This document shows positions 7,771-15,788 of a stretch of DNA of 64,000 nt, in pieces. The DNA comes from CAWAHD01 sp963781785. GTDB lineage: Bacteria; Planctomycetota; Planctomycetia; Isosphaerales; Isosphaeraceae. The translations under genes were made by a program, and so were the position numbers. The stretch spans positions 992,001 through 1,056,000 of the forward strand of contig CAWAHD010000001.1 of the NCBI GenBank assembly GCA_963781785.1, given 5' to 3'. The notes beneath the pieces were generated by a model. The model was not told the origin of the DNA, did not search any database, and was given only the letters and a program-made list of their open reading frames with translations. The stretch's first letter is position 1, and each line of letters starts with the position of its first letter.

Positions 7771-10101
7771 TCAGTCCTCCTGCGTTTTCTTGGGGGGCTG
7801 GACCTTGAGGTCGCCCAGGTTCTTGGCCTCGCCGGGGGCGACGGTAATGTCCACGAACAGGTCGCCGAAGGCCTCGAAGCCGGTCCGGGCGTTCGCGCTA
7901 TACTTCAGCCCGGGGACCAGCCCCTCGACCAAGAACCGGCCGTCGTCGCCAACCCGGACGCCATTGTTCCAGTCGGAGCCGGGGACGATGTCGTGGGTCT
8001 CGGGGTGCTTGTTTGTTGAACCGGTGGGGCTGCCGATGAACATCGCCTTGCGCGGTCGGCCCTCGTCGTCGACGATCCGGCCGGCGATCGACCCCCAGGG
8101 CTGGAGCTTGATCGTGACCGGCCCGGCCTCGTCACCCTTCAGGAGGGCAGAGCCGATCAGCTTGCGGCCTTCGTGCATCACGATCACCCGGCGCGGGCTC
8201 GGCCGGGTCGAGGGCGTAGACCTCAAAGCTTGATGACGGCTGGGGGACGGGGCCCGACTGGTACACCTCGGCCCGACCCTTGACCTTGGTATCGCCGAAC
8301 GGGGAGCCGTCGGGCCCGACGACCTCGATCGCGACCGACTTGCCGGGGTCGGCCTGGAGGTCCAGCGTGATCGAATCGGCCTTGGGGTCGATCACGACCT
8401 CGGCGACGATAGCCTGGCTGCCGGGATTGACCAACTCGGGCACCGTGTTGAAGTACTGGAACTTGGCGTTGTAGCCCGCTATTTTCTCGTATCCGGAGGC
8501 GGGCCGATAGCGGTCGGACTCCTCGCGGACGGCGATCATCCCCCGGCCCGGCAGGGCGACGACTTCATACCGGCCCTGCTCGTCAAAGCCGGCGTACTGA
8601 GGGTAGCTCTCCCGAGAACCCGGCGTATTCACCGAGATTCGGGTTGTCGGCGAAGGCGAAATAGTCGGCATAGCCCCTGATCGGCCGGCCCGTCACCTTG
8701 TCGATGACCCTTCCGCGGACGAAGACTCCGCGCTTCAGCGCGACATCGAAGGCGATCGGCTCCATCCCTGGCGACTGGGCCGGAACCTTGAGGGTTGCGT
8801 TGGTGTAGGGGAGACCCTTGGCGGTCTTGATGAACAGGCGATAGGCGGCGGCCTTGGCGAGCCCGTCGAGGCGATACCGGCCCTCGCTTATCGGTCATGG
8901 CCTCGATCCCCGGGTCCGGGATCATGCTGCCCTCGTCGAACACGGCCGCCTGGATCTCCAGGCCGGCGATCGGCTTGCCGGAATCCTTGTCGCGGAACAC
9001 GCCCTCGACCCGCCTGGTCGGTGCCAGGGCGAGCTGAAATTTCGGGGCATGGACGATGAACGGCTCGCGCCGCATCATGGCCCGGTCGACCGTGCGGATC
9101 TCGGGCTCGGGCCGGCTGAAGGCGTGGACCTGGGTCGTGGCGATCCCAGGGCCCGAGACGATCAGTTCGGCGATCCGGTCGCGGCCGATCCCGGTCAGTT
9201 TGAACCGCCCGTCGGCGCCGGTCGTGGTGGCGATCGTCACCAGCCACTGGCTGCCCGGGACTGGCCGCGACCTGGGGGCCGACGCACTCGAGCGGCAGGG
9301 AATGCAAGCCCTGCCAGAGGTTGCCGGCGGCGCCGTTCTTGGCCTTGGCGATCCAGCTGGCGATGTCCCCCTTTTCGTCGTACCAGATCCCAGCGGCCTG
9401 GATGCTGGCGCCGACGACGGGCCGGCCCTCGAGGTCGACGATCCGCCCTTCGATCGGCGGCCCTTCCGCGACGAGCGTCACCACCTGCTCGGCGGGCCAG
9501 TCGGCCGGCAAGGCCCGCTTGCACCAGCCCACCCCATACCCGGGGGCGGACGCGACGAGCCAGGGGTAGAAGACCAAGTAACCTTCGATCGCGGCGGTCG
9601 ATTTCGGGTTTGGGCAAGCGGATCGAGAACCGGCCGTCCGGACCGCTGGTCGCCTTGGGCCAGGGATTGGTGTCCTTGTCGAGGTAAGCCGCCGTGACGG
9701 CGGCCCCGGCGACCGGCTTGCCGTCGGGGGCGACGACTCGCCCTTTGACTTCGACCGTCTCGACCGGTTTCTCGGCCGCCGGTTGCGGTTGCGCGATTGC
9801 TCGCGGCCTCGGCCTTCGGCTTCACGGCGGGCTTGGGGTCATCGGGTCGCCTGCCGCCGGCGGCAAGAACGCCGGCGGAGGCAAGGGCGAGGGCCGCCAG
9901 GGCGGCCGTCGTGGCGATTCGGATCTTGGTCAAAAGCATCCTCCTCAGAAGGGCGTGGGTCAAAATCGCTGCCCCGGCCGAGGCCGGGCCGCCGGTCGCC
10001 GCGAGCACCGTCGAACGGATGAGTGACGCCGGGACCGCCGCCCTTGTTCCTTCGGGGACCATGGCGGCGACCAGGGCCGGGGCAGCGAAGCCCCGGCGCA
10101 T
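7771..10101 (-). pseudogene. Carboxypeptidase-regulatory-like tail of the sigma-factor gene, broken by several frameshifts
   Basis: Reading from 10101 down, the product starts MRRGFAAPALVAAM. A membrane segment follows (ATTAALAALALASAGVLAAG, near 9880), then repeated carboxypeptidase-regulatory-like (transthyretin/CNA-B-like) beta domains. Examples are VKGRVVAPDGKPVAGAAVTA near 9740, IEGRIVDLEGRPVVGASIQA near 9430, VEGVFRDKDSGKPIAGLEI near 8980, VRGRVIDKVTGRPIRGYADY near 8690 and IAGRIVDDEGRPRKAMF near 8070. To keep these domains in one chain the frame must change near 9790, 9605, 9255, 8885, 8615 and 8200. Each piece stays open and protein-like, which favours recent or artefactual indels over old decay. 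It continues the sigma factor upstream and ends 52 bases before the DUF1800 gene. Confidence 0.65.
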
Positions 10102-10696
10102 CAGCCGGCCTTTGAGCCGCTGCCGGGCCCTGGCCAGGCGGCAGCGGAGCAGTCGGCACGGTCGAGCGGAGTTGTTCGGCTGCCTGGCTGTAAGTCAGCC
10201 CCTGAAGGTCGCAGAGCACGACCGGCACGCGCTGGCTTTCGGGCAGGCGGTCGATCTCCTCGTGCAGGATAGGTCGAAAGTCGTGGTAGCCTTCAAGACC
10301 GGGACCTGACGCGTCCGAAAGGGCCATTGCCGATGCCTCCGCCTCTTTCCGGCGCCGCTTTTTTGCCTCCACGCTGGCCTGGACGGCCGCGCGGTAGGCG
10401 ACGCGATGCAGCCAGCCGCCCAGGGCGTCGCCGCCCTTTATCGAGCGGGCCTTCCGGGCCAGGACCAGGAAGGTGGTTTGAAACGCGTCCTCCACATCGT
10501 GCTCGCTCTTGAGCACCGCCCGGCAGGTGGCCAGGACCATCGGCCCGTGCCGGGCCACCAGAGCCTCGAAAGCCACCTCATCGTTGGAGTCGGAATAACG
10601 GGACAGGAGATGCCCGTCCGCGAGGCCGGTCGCGGTCCCCGCGCCGAAGAGGTCGCGAAGGTGCCGGAGGGCCGTCCCCAATGCTGCGCTGGCCAT
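9839..10696 (-). CDS. ECF-type sigma-70 family factor (N-terminal part of a membrane-linked fusion)
   Basis: Residues 1-180 are a clear ECF sigma factor. Region 2 includes AFEALVARHGPMVLATCRAV, DVEDAFQTTFLVLARKA and GGWLHRVAYRAA. Region 4 includes LPESQRVPVVLCDLQGLTYSQAA. The open frame then loses similarity near 10160. A neighbouring frame restores the end of region 4 (RCRLARARQRLKGRL) and runs directly into MRRGFAAPALV and the carboxypeptidase-like tail, so the real product is one long chain ending at 7771. Planctomycetes are known for ECF factors with large C-terminal extensions and a membrane helix. In that arrangement the extension may tether or regulate the sigma domain. ATG 10696 starts the region 2 homology. 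Confidence 0.75.
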   Translation of the reverse strand: MASAALGTALRHLRDLFGAGTATGLADGHLLSRYSDSNDEVAFEALVARHGPMVLATCRAVLKSEHDVEDAFQTTFLVLARKARSIKGGDALGGWLHRVAYRAAVQASVEAKKRRRKEAEASAMALSDASGPGLEGYHDFRPILHEEIDRLPESQRVPVVLCDLQGLTYSQAAEQLRSTVPTAPLPPGQGPAAAQRPADAPGLRCPGPGRRHGPRRNKGGGPGVTHPFDGARGDRRPGLGRGSDFDPRPSEEDAFDQDPNRHDGRPGGPRPCLRRRSCRRRQATR

Positions 10697-10960
10697 GCAA
10701 GTGGCTCCGTCGGAAGCGAGGCGTCCCGCTCGTCCCGTCTAATCCTTAAGAGGGAGGTCGTCGCGGATTCATCTCAACATTCTCGCAAAAATGTCCAAAG
10801 GCAGCATCGAGGGCGCGACGGGTCAGAAGGAGGGGTTCTCGTCACAGGTAGCTGCCACGCCCTGGGGAGGGCTGGGGTGGGCTGTCGGATGGTAACCCGA
10901 ATGCAGAAAAGGATTTATGTCACGTTCCCTCGCTCAGGTGGTTGGCACTGGTGATCATTC

Positions 10961-10990
10961 TTGGGTGCCACTGGTCGTACTCGACCAGTG
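10961..10990. repeat. Inverted partial copy of the 63-bp repeat hairpin
   Basis: The start TTGGGTGCCACTGGTCG is the reverse complement, apart from one end base, of the CGACCAGTGGCACCCAG block of the downstream tandem repeat. It also carries its own near-palindrome, ACTGGTCG-TACT-CGACCAGT. It can therefore pair with any of the three tandem units, making a long stem around the tandem array. Confidence 0.6.
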
Positions 10991-11047
10991 CTTTTGGCGG
11001 GAGGACCGACGACCTTCGGTCCTTGGCCGACGGCGATGCCCGGCCCT

Positions 11048-11236
11048 TCTCTGTTCGTCGCAGGAATGAGGACACTGGTCGGGTACGACCACTGGCACCC
11101 AGAAATGCCCTCTCTGTTCGTCGCAGGAATGAGGACACTGGTCGGGTACGACCAGTGGCACCCAGAAATGCCTTCTCTGTTCGTCGCAGGAATGAGGACA
11201 CTGGTCGGGTACGACCAGTGGCACCCAGAAATGCCC
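11048..11236. repeat. Tandem repeat, three copies of 63 bp
   Basis: Three nearly identical 63-bp units begin at 11048, 11111 and 11174, each starting TCTCTGTTCGTCGCAGGAAT. They differ by only a few bases; for example, the first has GACCACTGG where the others have GACCAGTGG. Each unit contains the inverted repeat ACTGGTCG-GGTA-CGACCAGT, able to form a hairpin. There are no variable spacers, so this is not a CRISPR array. The near identity implies recent expansion. Confidence 0.85.
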
Positions 11237-11267
11237 TATTTTCGTGCAAAAATGCTCAACGACGTTG

Positions 11268-11347
11268 CCCCTCACCCCAGCCGTCTCGCCAAGGACGAGA
11301 GGGAGTAAGAATCCATCGGCCGCCGGTGTGTTCTGGCGGGGCCGATT
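11268..11347. repeat. Dispersed intergenic repeat, copy 2
   Basis: This block starts CCCCTCACCCCAGCC, includes an ATCCATCGGCCGCCGG box and ends TTCTGGCGGGGCCGAT. It matches 4866-4946 in block order and mostly in sequence. It lies between the tandem repeat and the Uma2 gene. Confidence 0.6.
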
Positions 11348-11437
11348 GCCGCCCTCGGGACAGGCCGCTCACGGTTGGGATGGAGTCGGAGCGCGTGATC
11401 CGGGATAATAGGCGCTGAACCTTGAGGGAGGTGCACG

Positions 11438-11995
11438 ATGGCAACCGCCGAGATGCTCGAACTGATGACGGCCGAGCAATTTGGCAAGCGGCCGGATCCC
11501 GGTTATCCCGAGGAACTGGTCCGGGGAAGGATCGTCGCGATGACGGTGCCCGATCGAAGGCATGGTTATGTTTGTGGTAGGGCGGTTCAAATCCTCGGAA
11601 ACTTCGTCGACGCGCACGATCTCGGCCGTGTGATGTGCAATGATTCGGGTGTGATCACCGACCGCGGTCCCGATACGGTGCGAGGAGCCGACGTTGCCTA
11701 TTACAGTTATGCCCGACTTCCCAGGGGCACGCTGCCGACGGGATTTGGGCCCGAGGTGCCCGAGCTCGTCGTCGAGGTTCGCTCGGCGAATGATCGTTGG
11801 CGCCAGGTCATCGAGAAAGTCTCGGAATATCTGAAAGCGGGCGTCCTGGTTGTGGTGGTCCTTGATCCCGAGCCCCAGATCGCCCACGTCTTCAGCGCCG
11901 ACGACCCGCCAAGGACACTGATGACCGAGGAAGAACTGATCCTTCCCGGCGTCCTGGCAGACTTCCGCGTCCGCGTGGGACAGTTCTTCGAGTAG
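11438..11995 (+). CDS. Uma2 family (DUF820) putative restriction-type endonuclease
   Basis: This 185-residue protein has the Uma2/DUF820 fold pattern. It starts with a tyrosine/leucine-rich segment (LMTAEQFGKRPDPGYPEELV), then RGADVAYYS supplies the PD-type acidic residue and PELVVEVRS the E-x-K-like strand of a PD-(D/E)XK nuclease. The usual catalytic Lys is not obvious after VEV. Uma2 genes are abundant in cyanobacteria and planctomycetes, and the cellular role is not established. ATG 11438 is preceded by GAGGGAGGTG, a strong ribosome binding site. The downstream kinase gene is convergent. A second, quite different Uma2 member lies at 43051-43659. Confidence 0.8.
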   Translation: MATAEMLELMTAEQFGKRPDPGYPEELVRGRIVAMTVPDRRHGYVCGRAVQILGNFVDAHDLGRVMCNDSGVITDRGPDTVRGADVAYYSYARLPRGTLPTGFGPEVPELVVEVRSANDRWRQVIEKVSEYLKAGVLVVVVLDPEPQIAHVFSADDPPRTLMTEEELILPGVLADFRVRVGQFFE

Positions 11996-12054
11996 AACGC
12001 TGCGAAGACGAAGGATGAATGGAAACGCCTTCGAATCAGCGAGAGTGTCCCGAT

Positions 12055-13380
12055 TCAACTGGACGACGGCGTCGCAAACGGGCGGAGGGCGTCGGCCATC
12101 GCCCCGGCCGTTTTCCAGCGATCCTTGGGCTGTTTCTGGAGGGCCTTGAGCAAGGCTCGCTCGAACCCGATCGGAGCGTCGGGCCGGAACGCGCGCAAGG
12201 GCAGGGGGGGATGCTGGAGGATGATTTCAAAGAAATCAGGCTGGCGCGGGTCGAAGCCGAGGTAGGGATATTTGCCCGTCAAGAGGTAGAACAGCGTGGC
12301 GGCCGCGCTGTAAATGTCGGCGGGCTCGCGGATCTCGCTGAAGTCGCGGATGTGGTCGGGTGAAATGAATCCGATCGATCCCCCGATGTCCCCCTGCCGG
12401 GTCAGGCTGGTGATTCCTTCGGTCTCGGCGAAGCTCTTGGCCAGGCCGAAATCGGTGAGCTTGACGCGCGGCCGATGGACCGGCCCCATGATCAGGAGAT
12501 TCGAGGGCTTCACGTCGCGGTGCACGTAGCCCCGGGAATGGGCATAGTCGAGCGCCGACAATAACTGCGAGCCGATCTGGGCAGCACTGGCGATCGGCAG
12601 CGGGCGATCAACGCCCTTGATCCAGTCGAGCGCATTCTGGCCGTCGACGTACTCCATGACGAGTTGAAACTGGGAATCGATCTCGTACAGCTCGTAGAAG
12701 GCGACAATGCTGAAATGACACCGGCCGCTGGGCATCAGCAGGTCTCTCAGCACTTCGATCTCGCGCCGGAAATAACCGTTGGCCTTCTCGCCCATTGCGC
12801 TGTTGGCGCTCATCATCTTGATGGCGACCGGACGGTTCTTCGAGAGCTGCCGGGCACGGAATACCTCGCCCATGCCCCCACCGCCGATCCATTCCTCGAT
12901 CAGGTAGTCGGGATCGGTCTGGGGAAACTTGAGCCGGCGGGCCTGGCAGCCGTCGCAAAGCCAGGCCCCTCCCTGGCCCGAGTTGACAAACATCTCCCCG
13001 GCCTTGTCGACGGATTTCGATCCGATCGGGATCCGGCCGCCACAGCCGGCGCAGAAGGCAAAGTCCTGTGAGTCCTGCTCGTCTTCGAGGAAGTGCACGA
13101 TGAACTCGCTGTCGCCCGCCTCAATCACGTCTCCCTCGCGGAGAGTGACGCGCCCGACCCGCAGCCCGTTCACCTTTGTTCCGTTTGTGCTGCCCAGGTC
13201 GACCAGGTGGCACAGGGGGGGCTGGTTGTCGACCTGGAAATGTTCGCGAGAAAGGACCAGGTCCTGTGTCATCGGAAAGTGGGCGCGCGACGACCGGCCG
13301 ACCGTGAACGTATCTTCGCGGTCGATGCGATACTCCTGTCCTGAATGAGGCCCCGTGGTGACCTTCAAGAGAACGGCCAT
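12055..13380 (-). CDS. FHA domain-serine/threonine protein kinase
   Basis: The 441-residue protein combines two signalling domains. Residues 5-98 are an FHA phosphothreonine-binding domain (GRSSRAHF 28-35, SREHF 44-48, LGSTNGTKVNG 62-72). Residues 160-435 are a Hanks-type kinase with the glycine loop IGGGGMGEVF (165-174), Lys188 in VAIKMM, catalytic HRDVKPSN (287-294) and DFG (310-312). Between them, Cys110, Cys113, Cys142 and Cys145 form a likely zinc knuckle. No membrane segment is seen, so it should be cytoplasmic. I chose ATG 13380 because GGGAG lies upstream and the FHA domain begins there; the open frame to 13431 adds no homology. Targets are unknown. Confidence 0.9.
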   Translation of the reverse strand: MAVLLKVTTGPHSGQEYRIDREDTFTVGRSSRAHFPMTQDLVLSREHFQVDNQPPLCHLVDLGSTNGTKVNGLRVGRVTLREGDVIEAGDSEFIVHFLEDEQDSQDFAFCAGCGGRIPIGSKSVDKAGEMFVNSGQGGAWLCDGCQARRLKFPQTDPDYLIEEWIGGGGMGEVFRARQLSKNRPVAIKMMSANSAMGEKANGYFRREIEVLRDLLMPSGRCHFSIVAFYELYEIDSQFQLVMEYVDGQNALDWIKGVDRPLPIASAAQIGSQLLSALDYAHSRGYVHRDVKPSNLLIMGPVHRPRVKLTDFGLAKSFAETEGITSLTRQGDIGGSIGFISPDHIRDFSEIREPADIYSAAATLFYLLTGKYPYLGFDPRQPDFFEIILQHPPLPLRAFRPDAPIGFERALLKALQKQPKDRWKTAGAMADALRPFATPSSS

Positions 13381-13571
13381 GCACTCGACTCCCGCCTTTA
13401 TTTTAAGCATCGCACTCGTCATGGCAAGCATCTCCTAACGCGGCGGCGCCGCAATCAAGCACGAAATCCTAAATCTCAAATCCGAAAAGATGCACGCACG
13501 GCGCCGAGATGCTCCGGATTCAGAATCTATTACACTTAACACGCTCGCCATGATTTTGATTCGCGCTTTCT

Positions 13572-15280
13572 TCATCCGTCCACCTTCATCCTTCCGGTGG
13601 TAGCTCGGTCGGCCGCGCACTGGTCGAGCGCGATCTCCTTCACGCGGCGCAGGTTGACCTTACCGGTGGAGGTGATGGGGATCTCCTCGACGTGGATGAA
13701 GTCGCGCGGCGACGGAATCCAGACCTTGGGGCACGGACCGTCGGCCAGCCGTTTTTGAACCTCGGCCGGCGAGATACCCAGGTCTGTGAAAAGGACGCAC
13801 AACCGCTCGCCGTGCTTCGGGTCAGGGATTCCCGTGACCGCAAGCTGATTCTCGTCGACTCCGGCGGCCTCCATGATGGCTGACTCGACGCCCTGGTGTG
13901 GGACCATTTCTCCGGCGACCTTGGAAAACCGGCTGACGCGGTCGGTGATCTTGAGAAAACCGTCGGGATCGACGTATCCCAGATCGCCGGTCAAATACCA
14001 GCCGTTGGAGAGGACCTTGGCCGTGGCCTCGGGCTGGTTCAAGTAGCCAACCATGACTTGAGGTCCCTTGACCGCGATCATTCCCTCGGTGCCCGCCGGG
14101 AGGTCGGCTTTTGTCTCGGGGTCGACGGTCTTGATGGCGGTGCCGGGCACGGGCTGGCCGACGGTCCCCAGGCGGTTGCCATGAATCGTGCGGCCGCCCT
14201 CCATCTCGACCTCGTCGGGTACGTTCACCGCGACGACCGGCGACAGCTCGGTGCAGCCGTAACCCTCGATCGGCTCGATCGAGAGAGCCTGCTGGATGTC
14301 GCGCGCCAGCGCGGGCTTGAGCTTCTCGGCACCCAGGATCAGGTGTGTAATCCACTGGAACTGCCGGGCCTCGCAGTTCTTCAGGTAGAGCCGCATGAAC
14401 GTGGGAGTGCCCACCAGGAGGGTGACCTTGTGCCGCTCGCAGAGCTTGCCGATCATCTTCGATTCAAGGGGATTGAAATGATAAACCACCTTCTTGCCCA
14501 GGCACAGGGCCGTCCAGATGGTGACGGTGAACCCAAACGCATGGAAAAATGGCAGGATCCCCAGCAGCACTTCCTCCGGCTTCAAATGCACGTGCTCATC
14601 AATCTGGTGTACGTTGCTCAGGATGTTCTTGTGCGAGAGCACGACTCCCTTGGGGTCTCCGGTGGATCCCGAAGTGAAGATCACGGTCGCCGTTTTATCC
14701 AGGCTCTCGTTCCGCAAACCGGGCACGAACGGCCCGAGCGCCCCGATGGGCACCAGCTTCGCGACGGCCGCGGCCCAGATCTTATCGGCCAGGCGGACTT
14801 TCCCGGGGATTTCCTCGAGCAGGATCAACTGGCCTTTGGGAGTGATCTTGAACTTGTCCAGCACCTTGGCCGAGGTGAGCACGTGCGTGATCCCGCACTG
14901 GTCGATCGATGCGTCGACGACCGCCTGGCTCGCCGAGTAGTTGAGGTTGACCGGAATCTTTCCCCAGAGGCTGATGGACAGGTTGGCGACGGCGGCGGGC
15001 ACGGTCGGCGGGACGAACAGCCCGACGTGCTCGGCTGGCCCCCACTCCCGGGCCAGCACGCGGCCCAGCACCAGGCGCGGAGCAGCGTCTGCCCGTAGGT
15101 GAGGGTCGTGCCCGTGCTATCGACGAGGGCCGTCCGCGCCCCGATTGCGCGTGCCTGGTGGATGAACGCTCTGGGTAGCGAATGCCAGTGCCCGGGAAAC
15201 GGCGAGAGCTGGCGCAGAGGCGGATAAGACTCGGCCTCGTGATGCCGCCCCTTGAGCGGAGGATCCATTCCGGTGGTCAT
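13572..15280 (-). CDS. AMP-dependent acyl-CoA/acyl-ACP synthetase-like ligase (one frameshift)
   Basis: This is an ANL-superfamily adenylating enzyme. It has the phosphate-binding motif TVIFTSGSTGDPKGVVLSH and the later YLTGDLGYVDPDGFLKITDR motif, with a C-terminal STGKVNLRR segment bearing the catalytic Lys region. It most resembles the acyl-ACP synthetase half of Aas-type (2-acyl-GPE acyltransferase) proteins, so the substrate is probably a long-chain fatty acid, but this is inferred. The N-terminus (LPRAFIHQARAIGARTALVD...LTYGQTLLRA) is in another frame from the rest. One C missing in a C-run near 15076 explains the break and would restore LVLGRVLAREWG. The start is taken as ATG 15280; MDPPLKG a few codons later is also possible. 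Confidence 0.75.
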
Positions 15281-15416
15281 CGCGATCCGGCCCCTGAAAT
15301 CAGCCCAACCTGATCGAGAGTCAGCAGGCCGCGATGCGATCTTCGAGATGCGGCCAAACCACCACTTTACGCGGCCGGCATCGTCGGAACAACAGCATCG
15401 GGTGAAGTCGATCTCG

Positions 15417-15707
15417 TCACAGGGCGTGCAGGAACGCGATCAGGTTGGCCCTTTCCTTGTCAGTGAATTCGATGGAGAAGCGGTCTTCATAGAAGTCCAC
15501 CACCTCGCTCAGGTCGGCGGCGAAGCCGTTGTGGAAGTATGGCGGTCGCGCGGCCAGGCCGCGCAGGACCGGGCCCTTGAACTTGCCGATGTCGACCCAC
15601 CGGCCCGTGAGCAAAGCGCGGCCGGGGTCGGTCGTCTTGCGGGTCTCGCCTGTCTGGTGGTTGCGCTCGACGGCACGTGCCGAGATGTTCCGTGGGTGGC
15701 CTGGCAA
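15417..15707 (-). pseudogene. C-terminal fragment of a di-haem cytochrome c peroxidase-like (MauG/CcpA) protein
   Basis: About 85 residues, including FKGPVLRGLAARPPYFHNGF, DLSEVVDFYEDRFSIEFT and a terminal FLHAL, match the extreme C-terminus of bacterial di-haem peroxidase/MauG-like proteins of the planctomycete type. The haem-binding CxxCH motifs and the other 300 or more residues are absent. Homology stops near 15690, and the neighbouring sequence belongs to a gene on the opposite strand. This is a truncated relic, probably from a deletion or rearrangement at about 15.7 kb. Confidence 0.6.
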
Positions 15708-15788
15708 CCCGTCGTTTCGGCGCAGCGCTCGCTCGGCCTATTGTTCTGGAACATTGCTGTTCCGGTCAGCCCGGTCCATCATGGCGGG

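Larger units (their letters stand above)
10697..11437. other. Intergenic region rich in repeats
   Basis: This 741-base gap lies between the divergent sigma-factor gene and the Uma2 gene. It contains an inverted half-copy of a hairpin unit (10961-10990), the three-copy 63-bp tandem repeat (11048-11236) and the second dispersed repeat (11268-11347). Open frames through the tandem repeat exist on both strands because 63 is a multiple of three. They are translations of the repeat and not credible genes. No promoter could be assigned with confidence. Confidence 0.6.

Noticed and set aside
11048..11236. CRISPR array
   Set aside because: The three units are contiguous and nearly identical, with no variable spacers, and no cas genes are present.
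10920..11418. Open frames on both strands through the 63-bp repeats (MHENRAFLGATGRTRPVS type)
   Set aside because: They exist because the repeat length is a multiple of three. The same repeat is open on both strands and the protein would be only repeats of a hairpin DNA element.
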